This document shows positions 12,001 to 28,375 of a stretch of 64,000 nt of DNA, one piece after another. Each line of letters starts with the position of its first letter. Position 1 is the stretch's first letter. Under the pieces are notes generated by a model. That model worked only from the letters and a program-made list of their open reading frames with translations, had not been told where the DNA came from and did not search any database. Position numbers and translations under genes: made by a program. The stretch comes from Apostichopus japonicus (Eukaryota; Echinodermata; Holothuroidea; Aspidochirotida; Stichopodidae): contig NC_092567.1 of NCBI RefSeq assembly GCF_037975245.1, positions 8,804,714 through 8,868,713 on the forward strand. The letters are read 5' to 3'.

Positions 12001-15000
12001 TGTTATCTGACACAAATTTAGTGTAAGTTTTCACTGCTTTATTTACAAGCATTCTATCTGCATGTATTATTACATCGTGTAATGATATCTTAATTAACCT
12101 GAAGTTTCTCTTAAGAAAACGTTTCTTTACACATCAGTGATGAAAAGAAAGTGTTCCGCTCTTTGTAAACCATAAAGCAACCGTATTACGACTTACCAAG
12201 AATGTTACCTCAATCTTCAGAGTATTGACAATTATATTGCAGTCAGTCAAATAAGGTATATTGTTTTGAGTCGGTTAATGAGAGCAATTTATAAAGTACA
12301 TAAAGCTTGTAACCTGTCGTCAGACCAGAGATATTTTTTTCTAGATTAAATCCTTTGAAGAACTTAAGTTGAACTGGAAACATCCAAACTTTAATGTACT
12401 GTTTGTTTGAATTAAGTATAACAATTTTAACGAACAACTTTGCTACGGTAGTCCTGGAGCGAATAACATATTTATCAAAATCAACCGAATTATTTGTTTT
12501 AAATTTACAAATAATATTCTATTTAGCCTAAAACGAAATAGTCCCACGTTACAGACTAGCATTCAATCTAAAAAGTGCTCTTAAAATATTTTGCATTCAA
12601 ACTGAAACCATTTCTGTGCTCTGACCTTAACAATATCAGCATTGATCGCCGCACAGTTTCCATATCTCTGTGAATAAATGGTACGAGCGCCCTCTAAAAT
12701 AATAAAGTTTGAATCACACGGGAGAAGAACACAACTAGCTTTTGATTATAACAAATTTACCGTAGGATGAAGAATGTGGATTACGGTCAGGGAAGTCAGA
12801 GTGAAGTTGTATGATAATTTAGATCATCCATGCTTATTTGAGATTAGAAAGGCCGTCCTGACATTCATTTGTTGTTGATGTTCACAATAATGAATATTCA
12901 AAGAACATAATGATATAGATATTAAACATCAAGAGAAACAACAGTGGAATCAGAGTAATGTACAGCTTACTACAGTTTAAGCTATTTATATTCCTCGGAG
13001 GTTGGGGCGGGGGAGTTTTGAGAGATTATAACCAATTTGATTTCGTTAAACGTTGTGAATACAACTATACATTTACAGGCTGAATTTAGTTATAGCTAAA
13101 CCATTCGTTCGAACGATATGTTTATGATGGAAGTTAAAGGCCTAACTTGTTTTTATGTACATAATTTGAACAGGATGACTATCGAAATATTGCTCGTTAT
13201 GGTCATTTGGCAAGTATGAATACAAACGATTAGTCCGGTTAATTAGTCCAAATTCTAGCATTCGATAAGCCTGCATTGTCGGTCGAAAAACCTTGCTTAA
13301 CAATGATAAACTTCGAATGTTAACCAGACAATCGGTCTAATTTTTAACCAATGATCCAATTTAATTGCTTGTAAGCTTTCATTTTCAGTCGTAATACCTG
13401 GAGAACTGGTTCAAAACAAGACCGGCATTGAACAATGATCCAATTTTTCAGACAGAATTAAACTGGAATATATCATTAGTGGGTATGTTGCTTTGCCATA
13501 CACGTGATTCAGGAATAATTTCGGCATGCGAGGAAACATCCGGTAAGATTAGTATAACAATACGCGTAAAGTCCTATTCTTTGTTCCCAAGAGAAATGAA
13601 TGAAAAGAAAACCACAGGTGGCTTTGCAAACATTCCAGGCACAGATATTCTGTGTATAGTCATACAGTATTGTATTAATGATAGTTGAATAGGCTCGTTG
13701 CTCGTGCATCTAATCCAACATAAGCAATTTAACGTACGGGGACTGCTGGTGATAGTGTAACCATTTAGTTAAATAATGTTTACTTCAACGGCATCAATTA
13801 ATTAGACACTGCAACCTTCTCATCGTGCTCTACGTTCATGGAAATTTTTGTGCAAATTATTGTCTTTGGATCAATATCCCAGGATTTAACCTTATGAATA
13901 TTTCGCCATTATTTTGTATTCCAAAGTGATGTACCATGAATTCAGGATCAATAGTTTTCAGAGACCTATATATCTTTTCGAGGGCTGAGAAAATGATTCC
14001 TCATGAAGGAGGATTTAATTTTTTCGAGAGGACCACTTTGTTTTCATTCATGGATACACTTTAAACTATATAGTATAACGATACTCCTTATCAGGTGGTG
14101 AATTTCGTACGTAATTTTACTGTTCCTGACTTCCCGAATGTTTTTTTGGAGATTAACAGATATTGGGTGTCAAAGTATTGTCTCGTTGACCTCTCGTCAT
14201 CCCATGTGAGTACACATTTCAATGGAAATCTTTGTTAATGTTGGTAATCTTGAATAAACGGTATTAGTTTAAACAACAGCAACAGTTCACTTCTCCAAGA
14301 CCTAGGTTATTGTCCGATCAACAGCCAGAAACACTAGTTATCCAAAATTAGTTAACTTTAACTAGCCCATGATTTTCTTTAAAAAAAGAAGCAACCTTTA
14401 ATGACCTTTATTATAATTAATTTTGAAAAATAAATAAATTAAAATAACGGCTTAACAAGTCACAGTATAATTATTTTTGGGGTTAAAAATGATGAACATG
14501 ATCCGATGATCAATCAACACCCAAGCCCGTAATGAAAAAATATAATAAGGTGAATTATGTAAGACAATAGTCCTTCACTTTCTTGATAGAGGCGGAATTA
14601 TTTAGTGCAGTCATTGTCTATCATTTGTGTTGAATACACAGAAACCAAAACCTTCATTTCCAGGGTAAGAAAAGCAATTCTTGGAAACTAAATCAGAGCC
14701 AAACCTAACTTGATATTACAAACGATTTAAACTATGTCACGCTAATGAATCAATGAATCGACATCCATTGTTTTTGCGTAATTCAACGGCGTTGTAGTAC
14801 CTTCCATTAAAATATCGGTGTAATTAATTTCTTTACTAATAACAATATTAATAACATAATTTCTCCTTGAAAGTATAATGTCCAGTCAAGCACAATTATT
14901 TTTATGACGTTAATTTTCATTTGCAATGTTTAAAGCACCACTGTAGTCTTTACCTTTACTGCTTTTCCTTTTTCTCTTCAAATTTCTTGACCAATCTTCA

Positions 15001-18000
15001 AAATTACATTTAATAATCAGAATTGATTAAAACACCATTTAAATATAAATAAGCTGTCATGGTGAAAATGGATATTCCAAAGTTAATATTCTTTAGTACC
15101 ATAATCAAATAATTTATGAAATATTTTAATTAATTTACTGGGATTAAACAAAAACATTAATGCAAGCGCGAATTGAAGACATTCTCATGTTTGCTCATGT
15201 TACTTCAAAATAATTTGACATTCTGGTAAAATATGATCGAACCATCGATAATATGATGTTATTGAAATATCAAACTATTCCGCAAATCGATATCAGAGAT
15301 ATTTCTATCATCGTTATCTATATATAACAGAACAAACAGATCTAAGCGTCGCTGAGTTACCGTATTCCAGTATAGACTTACATAGTAACCACTGAATTTA
15401 GTTGACAGTGGTGAATGTCGAACGTTATTTCCATTTTGATGATGACAGCATTTAAAATGATTACTTCCTGTTAAGTTTAATTTATATAATTTCCTTTTTA
15501 ATCATGACATTATTATCGTTAAAACTTAAGCTCGTGGTGCATAGGTATGTCGGCCGTATTTTCACAGCGATGTAAATCTGCTGAAAGTTCGTTCAAAGTC
15601 TTCTCGCTGGTACCTTTGGGTATATTTCTTTCACGTTACTCAATATAATGACGGCCATTGCGAGCTCATCAATAAGACTAAAGGCGGTGCATCGCTTTAG
15701 GGAGAACGTGACTGCTGGTGGAAGAGGATTGTATAGCTATCAATGATATCAGTTTGACGTCATATTATCAGCATACTTTATAGTCTTCGCTTCCGTGTTC
15801 TTCTATCCTGGATGAAGTTTGTACGATTTTTGTTTATCTTTGGATATTTCTTGATAAATTCGCGACACTATAGAATGTTCGTCAAAACACTGTCCCATTG
15901 ACCTCCTTTTTATGAAAGTACACTCGTTAACTAAATTACTTAAAAACAGTCATTGACTACAGGCTTCATACTTGAAAGAAAGTGTTACTTTTTGAACTTT
16001 TCAATTCTCATCCCAAATAGCGTAGGATTAATTGTGGACTGGTACATGGTATTGTCTAATAGACCTATATTGGTTGTAAGTAAAGTTTAACGACACTATT
16101 ACTACTGTTACTACTAAAGATAAAGCTATTTTCTCGGGTGTTTATTACAGCCAACACTGTGCAAAACGAAGTTCCTAATACTCCATAGATGTAAAAGCTA
16201 ATTAGATGTGTTATTGATGGTTTCATGATAAACACTAACGGAATAACGTAGGCCCATTTGCACAAACAGTGTCAAAGAAACGTGATATGATTCCATTCGC
16301 TGATGCGTGTGTAGTTTTGCAATGGAGCTATGTTGGATTTTATTTTGTAAACATGGTCTTTTATACGCAAAATATCATTCCATTAACAGATTAATGTTTC
16401 GAATAGAGGAGGTGATTGACGCATTACAGTACCGGAAAGGATGAAATTACACAAAGAGTGTAAGAGTACTACAAGATTAATGTATGTCGTCCAGTTACAG
16501 AGTTGTTGAAAACCGACAATTCATAATCATGGACGTTAAATATGAATCTAAGAATAACACGATAAAACAAACCCAAATACAGTTGGTAAATGTTTTCAAG
16601 AAGTGAATTCGGATGATATAATTACATTAATGGAATCTAGTGGGGTGGAGAGGGGGTACAATGGTAGGCATAAGTGCTCCATAAGAGCCTTTCTTCTTTA
16701 TATAGTTTCAACTTTCAAAACTGTAAGCGTATACTTGTCAACGCTATAAATCTGTATGTTACCTGTAGTGTCTTATTCAGCCTAAAGTGTGGGATATTCT
16801 TAATATTGGTCGCTGTTTCAATTATGTCTTTTTTTCTATCTAAACAGTGCATGTTTTAAACCACTAAAATACCACTGCTGTCAGTCTAGGTTTTATTTGT
16901 ATAACATTTTATATATTTAGTTTTGAGAAATGACAGTTTAATTAAACAGCTGACGTCATCAATAAAAGTGACTGGATTATACAATCTAACACGGAGCCAA
17001 TTATGTCAGCTCTTCGAATGCACCACAAAACTTACAGTAACGGGCAACAACAAAAAAAAGACTTTATAGCCTCAAATAACATGTTTACACTAAAATACAT
17101 ATTTTTCACGCTTAAAGTGAAACTTATCCAAATATTGTTGAAAATTATCCAATTTATTTATACAGACTTTAAATGAAATATCAAAAAAAAAGACAGAAAA
17201 GGAAAATATAAGAAGAACTCTAAAAAAGTGTAAACAATATTTAAAGTATTACAAATTATGAATTCGTTTGCTCTGATAACTTCACATTGTCAAGAAACAA
17301 TTCAACTTCCATTGTCGTCATTCATCAATCACTACGTCATCAGTATGTACGACCATCTTTCTCATGGACGTCAATTGGTTAAAATCACAATCAATAAAAT
17401 ATAACAATGTTAACTAATATACAATAACGTCAATTTGTTTTTAATCTGTATATAATATATCACGTACACTCGATGATTAGGAAAGCCTGTATTACTTGTA
17501 TTGTGCTCTATTTCCCTACCATAATTTTACATAATGGTAATGTCTTGAATCATTACTTATGACACTGTATTATAATTTGCCAATGTTCACACTAAATGTC
17601 ATTTTCTAATTCGCTGCTTACCTGGAAATTTCAACAACTGTTCCAAATTGAATATATTTTCATAAAAAATTATATCTTTCCTGGAAATTGTCTTAAACTC
17701 TTTTAACAATGTTAGGATTGTGGTACTAAAGAAGTGGAAATTTCGAAATAACAGGTCCATCTTTTTACTTTTAATATCCAATTTGCATTTTTTTTTAACT
17801 CAAACTTTCACTACTATATTTCAAACTTTCGCCTATTTTCTCTAACTTTCGACTTTAAGATGGCAAAGCTTAAAAAAGTATTTCGACTTATTATCTTAAC
17901 ATATTGGTTTTTTTATTTAATAATTCGGCTTATTCCTTATGATATCGCCTTAATACCTCACCAGTTCAACTATGTTATCTCAGAATATCAACGTTTCTTG

Positions 18001-21000
18001 ATTAGATTGGTGTTAGGTAATACGGGGTAAAGAAAGGACCACATAGACAAACTGTTGACATTTCGACTTAGTATGTCGAAAAATTAACCGATAATGAAAT
18101 ATGTAAGAAAAAGGTTATACATTGATATAGTGGCTTAGAGTAATTAATCTACTTGATACAGGCCCATATGGCATGGTTGTTCTTAAGCATATCTCTGGTA
18201 AGAAAATGAAGATTGTGAGCAACATATTTAATAGGGCGGGCACAAGGATTTACTGGGAGAGCAATTGCCCATTCAGTTGTTATTTACTTCGCTGGTGTCA
18301 GGTTCTGACCAAGTCATGTATATTACACATTATAGTATATACCTCGGTCTCACTAAGAGATGTGTGTGTGTGACCATAATCATATGTCCGCTACGAGTTA
18401 TAATCTTGTCTAATGTATAAATTCCTGATGTAATTGTTGTGACATGTTACATTTGTTTTGCTTTGCTTTAACGGAGGATGGTACCGCCCGATTGATACAT
18501 TTTATATAGGCGTGGGATGCGGGTGGGGGGGGGGGGGGGTAGGTTTCATTATAAATAATTTGATCAATCTATTCCGCAAATTTTCTAGAGGATTTCAGAA
18601 CGTGGTATAAGACCCTACAGGCCGTACCACAAACTACGATTGTTAAGAATAGATACAAGGAGAGTGAATTTAAATTGCTATTTCATTTGGCATAGTGTTT
18701 CTCATATACAAGACAGTACCAATGTACTTAATAAAACGTTTACATAGATTGTCACCGAGACAACGCTCAATGATTGCTGAACAACGTAGTCGGAGGTGTT
18801 TTACCCGTTTAGTTTGCACACGTGGTTCAAAAGGACCACGGTGAAAACCATAAAGTAAAAATATCTAAACATTAATATACAAACATTGGTAAACCAAACA
18901 CATGAATTTGTACAAATCAATAATAACATAATACAGAATAAGGTTTCCTCTTTTAACAACAAGATTAACAACAATTACCTCCTTAATAATAATAACGCTC
19001 AACTTACCATCGCTGACGGGCAAAACTAGCCGCACGACAAACTGCGACATACAGAGGCATTCAGGGATTTACTGCGGCTATTGGGGGTTTACGGCGGCTT
19101 TCTGGAGAATCATAGAATACCAATAAAAATAATAACCTCTCGAGAGATACTCCACGAAGATGATACTTTAACTCGAGATACTCTTACAAATAAGCAACGC
19201 AATAAATACACGAAAAGGCAACAAAGATGGTACAAAGCATATAGCAAAATCACATTAAAAGCAAATCTCAAGAATGCGATATTAAAGAAGTATACAATTA
19301 GGATATCTACCCCTTTAATGCCTTTATAAAACATATATAGAAAACATATTACTTAGGATTTCACTATGAGAGCACATGCGACGCCACCCTGCACCATGAG
19401 AGGAATGAAGCATGTAACTACGTAACATTCACATAATACGTAAGTATTCATCGATTACGTAAGTATGCGAAGCAAGGAGGTGGGTATAAAAAGTCACACC
19501 CTAACCACCTAAACACCATTTGGCGAGGGCAGCATTGCTCTTTGTCCGACTTCGACCAATCGCAAATTTCCCTTTAACCACGCTAAGGAAATAACACACA
19601 TCGGCAACGATGACATTGATCATTAGTATGTTGCTTCCAGGATAAATTTTCATCGATAATTATTCCTAAGTATTTTGTAAAATGTGATATAAAAACATGA
19701 AATACCCTTAAGTGAAAAAAATATCGTAACATTAATGACTATTATTACGAGCAAGGAAATTGTGTAGCTGGTTTGCTAAATATGTAAAATTAACTTGCTA
19801 GCGTCAAATTGCATCAATAAATTAACTAAACTATGACTCCTTATAGAATTTTTTTTATATTTGTCTATTATCTTTATTTCTCCCAGGAGGGTGGTATTGC
19901 CAGGGTCGTAGTAGCCTTCCAGTAAAGTCAGCTTCCCCTTCTCTTAGTTTGGACTTTTTTTTCGGAAAAGCTTCCATTCTGAAAATAATTTGTTTGTCTT
20001 TTCTTACGTTTACTGCATTGATTAATTACTGTTTATGTCTGTTTATATCCGGAATGATTCTGCTAACAAGCAGGATTACGACTCGATAAGGTTTGCCCCC
20101 TCCTAACCAAGTAAATAAATTGGTATTTTAAAGAAACTATTGCCAATGAGACTATAGCTTTGACCATTAATTCTGGTTAAAAGAGTAATATAGTACGGTC
20201 GGATTCGTTCAATACGGCAACATACGGAAACTTTGTACTCAAAGCCGAAGTCCTCTTCGTACATACCCTTTGGCCAGCAACGGCAAATCGTTATTTCCCA
20301 TAAGGTTGCCTTTACAAACATCGTAGAGTCTGTATCGTTTGTATTTTTTTTTAACAAAAACAATCTACAGGGTAGATTAAAATTATCAAATGAACATTAA
20401 AATTCCGCTTGGTAATATGAAATTAGTAAATGTTAATAATTTTATGTAGTTAACATGTCGTTAAATGTTGTATAAATAACTGCTGACACGGCAGAAGACG
20501 CATGGGGAACAAACGTATGTATTATAAATAAGGTTTTCATTCGACTTCTAAACACATATATTACGTGCCAACCTTACGTTTTACCAGTTGAATCCCTCTG
20601 TCAAATCTAACGAGGTACAGGTACGACCCTTGCAATGTCATCTGCGAATTTATAACGTAACACATCCGGAGACTGTGCAATCTAAGTTCTTCAATACCGC
20701 CCTCATTTCCATTTGGTTAACATTTCATAAACAATATAAAAACCACAGGGTGTCACATTGTAAGGATAGGTGGAAGTCACAGATAACAGTGTCTAACAGC
20801 TAAAGGTTTACCTTTTTAAAAAGAAAGAGACCCTCCTCTTTTCATGATTGATATTGTTAGAAACTTTTTGAGAAAATGTGTTGCACTCAAGTCAATCTCA
20901 CACCTCCCACTATCCATAAAGTTTGCTCCCCCCCCCTCTCCCCTTCCCCGATACCGCCATATTCTGCCATTGCTTACAAGAGTAGTACTCCAAAGTCCTG

Positions 21001-24000
21001 AAAGTCAAAGACATAACATAACATATCGAGGGTAGGTTACACATATTCTGTTTGAAATCTTCCTTTATCTCTCTCGACGCTGCACAGCAGGGAATAATCA
21101 CGCTTTACTTCTGAAGGAGCCGGCGAGTTGTAGTCACGTCAAATGATTTTTATCGAGTTGACAATGCACATACTCATCTTTATAAAATTTGGCCAAGATA
21201 TGAATAGAGCGTATCCTTGACAACTCTATCAAATTCATATCTTTGACTTGTTGCCAAGTTACTTGAAACAGCGAACTTGATTTGTTTTATCATTTTCGTC
21301 AAGCGGTAACGTTAGCGTAACTCGTCGGCTCAACAAAAATAAACAACTTTAAAGTGTTTTGCAGAACTCGCCTGTCCCTTCAGAACTACTGTAGATTTGT
21401 CACCAGTGTCGTAAATATATGAGATTAGATGCGGCGGATATTTCATATTGTCAAAGCATTCTACACGCTACTATAACGTGATCTGTATTTTTGAAAATCT
21501 ACTTAACTTTTTTTGACCGAAGTCTCTGACGAGAAAAGTATGTATTGTCATGACGAGTAATTCCAGTAATCACCCGCTGTTTACTGAATTTCCAAATAGT
21601 CTGAAAAGTTCCATTGCGGGGCCAGGGCGCGATTTTTTCCCGAAAAGGTTTGCAAATACAGAGTTTTCATTTAATCAGATTGCTCTGAACGTCAGCATCA
21701 ATAATGACCATCACTTGATAGACAGTTGGAAGACAAACACTAAATCAGAAGAATGATAAGGTACATGGGTCTTAAATGTCAAAACATGAATGAGTTCATT
21801 GATGTCACTGAAACATGATGCTTAAGCTGAACAGATAAAATGTTGTTGTTGATTGTCCTGTGACACTTAGTTAAGTCTACTTACGGGGTTACCTTCTAAA
21901 CGCCCTAAGTTAACCTTTAATGCTTGGATCACATGTTGACCTTACTTATGATACATACGCTACATTGCAAGATTCGTGAGTCGTTCTATTGAAATCGGAA
22001 TTCCTTCGTGCAATGGATACACTAAAATAGCAAGTCTTAAATGAATATACGCAAACATGACAGCAGCAATAGTTTGAATCGGTACTATATGTGAGTGTAT
22101 TGCGCGACTAGATTAGGACTACAGTAAGTCTGCAATTTTCCTGTCTAAAATTTGGGAAATGGTTTGCGAATAATCAATGCTTAATTTACACAACTATTCT
22201 GTTGAATCATATGTATCTCCATTGGGTTAGATCACATATAGTGGAATATATTGAATATATACAGTACATATAGGACTGAACAGGATAGGCCGAAGCTCAA
22301 GTGAGGTGTGAAGAATGCTGGGTAACCGTCATCAATGACTGATATCCTTCGAAGAAATATTTTTAGTGGAGAGAAAGCTGGTCCTTTTTATTGAGTCAAA
22401 GCATAGACACAAGCTACTAATAAGCAATCCTGTCATCTCGACAAAAGTTCTGACCAATATTAAGAAGTGGTTCCAGAATGGGGAAGGGAGTTGGGTGGGG
22501 GAGGGGCTATTTAGAGCTGAACTGTTTTTGCATCACAACACAGTTCTTAAATGTCCATACTGTATAGTGTACAGTATGGTATACTTCCGTCGCTGCACTG
22601 TGTACACAGTTTTAATACATATAGGCCTACAGCGCATGTGTAATGCACCCTGTACAAAACTGTTACGTGCATTGTGCTATGTTATCGATAAATGCCTTCA
22701 CAGAAAACTTCGATCAAACATGGATATAGTAGATCTAACAATCTAACAAACTAGTGTGCTAAATATGTCTAAACCAATTCCAAAGATATCTACATATACT
22801 TACGAAAAGATTCGGGTGATTTTGAACGGTTAAACCTTCATTGCAATGAACTGATTCAGACATTTTGCTTACCGCGAAGTACCAGGTTTCTATGGTGATG
22901 ACAAAACTTCCGACCAATCATGAGCGACTATTTACACACAATTGCAAACCTGTTTGGGACAAAAAAACTCGACCTTGGTACGTTCCCATCCAGTTTTGTG
23001 GAAACTGGTTAAAAAAAGGCCTGAACCTTTCCATTTTTGCAATGTCGCTTTGTTGTTAAATTTAAAAATATGTCATTTAAAAGTGCCTCTTTTGTATAAT
23101 CCCCCCCTCGCATTATCGTAAATGAATGATGTTTGTATTTGGGCATCATTGCAAACATATTTATTCTTGTATGAGAAATGATATATAAGAGATGTATTAG
23201 GGTATGAATGTATCTATTTGAGTTCCTAGTTAAAATGGTTTCGTTTGTTACATCACGATTGTAAGTCCATGAACCCCTCCGGATCGAATTTCGATGAAGG
23301 TTGTTATATTAAAATATCGACTTCTGAAATCAATTGCTGCTGTTACTATGGTAACATTGGACGTGGTTTATAACCAGGAGCATACTATTTTAATGACAGT
23401 TCGGTGGAAAGGGTGTTGTGTGGATTGGAAGTAGTCGTAGATCTTGGTGGGAACTTTTGTGTGAAGGTGAGGTAAAATGTCATCATTGTCGGTTTTTGAA
23501 TACATAAACAAAAACACACACACACACATCGTGTATCATAGTACACTATCACGTACGATACGTCAAAGAAGAGGCTTATGAAAGTCTCGAATTGTTTTGT
23601 TCGAATTGAATTTTATTCACCATCACGGGACCATGTTGAAGTTATCACCTCTTTACATCTGTTATGTTAAGTTGGAATAATTGAAGGTCTTAATGAGATT
23701 CCTCAATGCTGTCTCATATTACGCTACATACACTTCTTCTTTTTTGACCAAACTGAGAAGACGGAATCTGGTCTAGAGGTAAAAACGATAAAGTATTGTT
23801 TAGCAGTAAGTGAGCATCAAATGACGTATAAAAGTATTAAGGCGCAGAGCATGACAATACATCAATAAACAAACCAAATGTAGTGTAACGACTGCGCCGC
23901 TTCAGATAACAAATGTAAACGATTTTAACCCGTTTCTTAAGGTTGTTATTTGAAATCGGTCACGTGATATATCCTATGTACATTGAATGAGGAATTATCC

Positions 24001-25290
24001 CTGACTAACAATCATAGTCAGTTATCAGCGTGACAACTTCATTTAACCATTTTCATCTGAAGATGTCAGCATGACGTAAAAATACACGACCGTTTGCAAT
24101 CTTCGTTGAAGGGTTGTTTAATAAATAACGTACTGTACATACAACACTGTTAATGTTGGATTCATTTACAAGATCATCAAGTAGATCTCAAACATGTCAC
24201 ACAGTCCTGTATTATACAAAAAGTAAAACAAGAAACGTTTTAAAGGCGAATATTGATCACATTAATGACATATGCGCATGAGCAAGAATTAACATGTTTC
24301 AATAAAATAATTAACCGGTTAACCGTCAAAATTTAATCGGTCCGGTCTTATTTTACCTCGTAGTTGAAGACTTAGGAAAGATTGAAAACAGTAAAGGGGC
24401 TAAGATAATAAAAAAAAAGTTATCGTGATCCGGAACAAGGTAGACAACAAAAACATTTCTATATTACTGAGTTCTATTTTTTCTGTCTCTGTTCAGACTC
24501 GTAAAACCGTATATTGTGCACGCGTCTTCTGTGTTTGGATATTTGAGAAGGTCGACGAAATTTCAAATTCGAACAGAATCTGTCAAAGTTCTCGCAAACT
24601 GCCATTAACTTATGATAAATCTAGAAGATTGTGTCAGTTGTAACGAAATTTTAATTGCATTTCATTATTCATAATGTAATCGTGGAGCAAACTCTGATAA
24701 TTCATAATTAATAGCGTGACCATTCAGCAAACAAAAGGTCTAGCGCCCTCGAAAACGAAAGTTTTCGACAGCCCCTTGGAAAGGAGTTGGTTGAATCTGA
24801 AATGGACGAGCGCCTCTCCTCCCTTCAATTTAGTCGAACTTTCATAATTTTTATTTGGAAGTAGCTTAGTGATCTATTCAAACCACTCACGATCTGTTGT
24901 TTTTTCCTTGATATTAATATATTAAAAAGCGTTAAATTATCATTCATTATTACTAAATGATCAGTTCAACGTAGCAGTTTGCGAATAAGATGATCCTAAA
25001 TAATAAAATAAAATAAAATATGTTCAATCAATTGCTGATCAGTTTTGTCTTGGTTTGTCTAATAAATCCGATTGAAACACAATATAGTTTACTTTAAAAT
25101 TACATTAATCAGTTCCTCATTAGTAAGTACGACTTAAAGAAGTTTTACCGTATCTGTGTTTTTCAATTTCGGGAGAGATTTGATGTTTCCAAGGTAATTT
25201 TTGTTTGTGTCTGTAGTTGAAATTTGTGCTAAGCACCAGTAGCCTAAAAATAAAAAAAAAACTAGTAAAGTATTGTCAAGAAGCTATTTT
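9085..25290. other. 16-kb gene desert
   Basis: I find no gene here. ORFs up to 126 codons (22366-22746) have no recognisable domains and no consistent exon structure. CRE palindromes occur at 11430, 15755 and 16951. A G homopolymer lies at about 18525-18539, and (AAAAT)n-like sequence at about 25000-25020. Isolated splice-like signals (for example near 10527-10568 and 23400-23468) were not convincing enough to call. Confidence 0.45.
22555..22579. repeat. Perfect 10-bp inverted repeat with 5-nt loop
   Basis: CCATACTGTA at 22555-22564 and its exact complement TACAGTATGG at 22570-22579 flank the loop TAGTG. It could form a cruciform or hairpin. It is not followed by a T-run and has no evident gene context. 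Confidence 0.6.
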
Positions 25291-26064
25291 CTAGTGATGT
25301 AGTACTCGAAAAGCACCCGGCACTCGAGTGGCATTCAAACATCTGTTTCCAAATGATCGGTACTCGCACTAGGTGAACAGTACTTGGTACTCGTCCTTTC
25401 GCACCCACACTCTGATGCTTAAGTATACTCGTACTTGTACTCGATTCAAAGTGCTTGGTACTCGTTCGTGACGAGTTATGTAAAACAAACAGTTTCGTAA
25501 TACTGACGTTACAGTAGGTAGTTATTATAAGTTATCGATGATTTTTATTAGTCTGTAATGTCACCGTACTCATGTGTCTCTACTGCAGCAGAATAGCCGA
25601 CTATATTACCAAATACAGTACATATAACATGAACAAAGAATGCATAAGTGATGTATATATGTTTCTAACATATACCAATTTGTAGAATGTTTGTAGTATT
25701 AATATGGCACTTGCACCCCTATTAACCCATCATTTTAAGACATTTTACATTTGAAAATGTGTCAAACAATAACAAGACACGAGCATTGTCTTCATATTCG
25801 ACTGGTAAATATCATTTACTAATAATTAACACCGGAAACAGTTATAAATATTAGGTTCTTGTATATTTAACAAACCAAATACTTGTATGAAATAGTATAA
25901 TTCGTACTCGGTACTGAATACTTTATATAGAATACTGTACTCGAAAAATGGTACTCGGTGCACGGATCCTAAAAAGCCAGTCATCGGGCTAGGATACCTG
26001 GGTTCTCGGGAACCTCAAGTACTTAAAAGTTCTTGGTACTCGGATAAATATACCTGGCTACAAC
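25291..26064. mobile_element. TACTCG-rich region, possible non-autonomous DNA transposon
   Basis: Clusters of TACTCG/ACTCG motifs (often GGTACTCG) lie at about 25300-25470 and again at about 25890-26050, separated by about 420 bp without them. Dense short subterminal repeats at both ends are typical of hAT and CACTA elements. Both clusters are dominated by the same-strand motif. I could not identify convincing terminal inverted repeats or a target duplication, so boundaries are approximate and the class is an inference. Confidence 0.35.
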
Positions 26065-26767
26065 TGTTACTATTCTTTTCAGTTTTGTTTGACATCATTG
26101 TATTTGGTCAAGTCTTCAACAACCAGAACAACTTATTTCTTACAAGCCTATAGACTACTTTAACATCAATAACATAGTACAACCTGTTATATATTAAGAG
26201 TTTAGTGACATGTGCAAATAAAAGAAGTTCGTGTGCAATTTGTAGATCGTGTGCACACCACCCTAAGTATTATGAAAGGCCATGCATACCAATGTATTGT
26301 ATTCTAATAATATAATGAAAATAAACTACTCAGACACACTCAGGCTGTTGACCACGAAAGACCGTCTCCGGGTTCTCTATAATATGTATCTCTTGGAACC
26401 TTTCGGTTTTCTTTACACCTTTTCAAAGATATAAAACAACTCATCAATAATTGACTTGGACTGGCCCATGATTTTTCTTCAATAAAGATAACTTACAGCC
26501 TATTAACCATTATTATAAAAATGACTTATAAAATAAATACTGGTGTAAACAGTTGAATAGCATTTGTTTGAAATCACCCAGATCATGGAAAACAGGAACT
26601 TTGTGCAGCTGCTGATTGAATATTAATACGGAATAATTATGCTAAATTTCAAACTTTTGCGGTAAACATCGAGAAATGTACCACTTAGCTAGATTCCATT
26701 GTTCAGGTATAGCTTCACAAGGACCGTGGTAGCTATAAGATCATGCCCTCAGTTGTTGTGGAATCAT

Positions 26768-28375
<1,608 letters not shown>

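Noticed and set aside
22366-22746. 126-codon + strand ORF
   Set aside because: No domain or motif recognised; it includes a perfect palindrome and low-complexity G-rich sequence, and looks like chance.
23400-23468. Possible exon with donor GAAG|gtgagg and open frame FGGKGVVWIGSSRRSWWELL
   Set aside because: The acceptor lacks a pyrimidine tract and no partner exons or family are recognisable.
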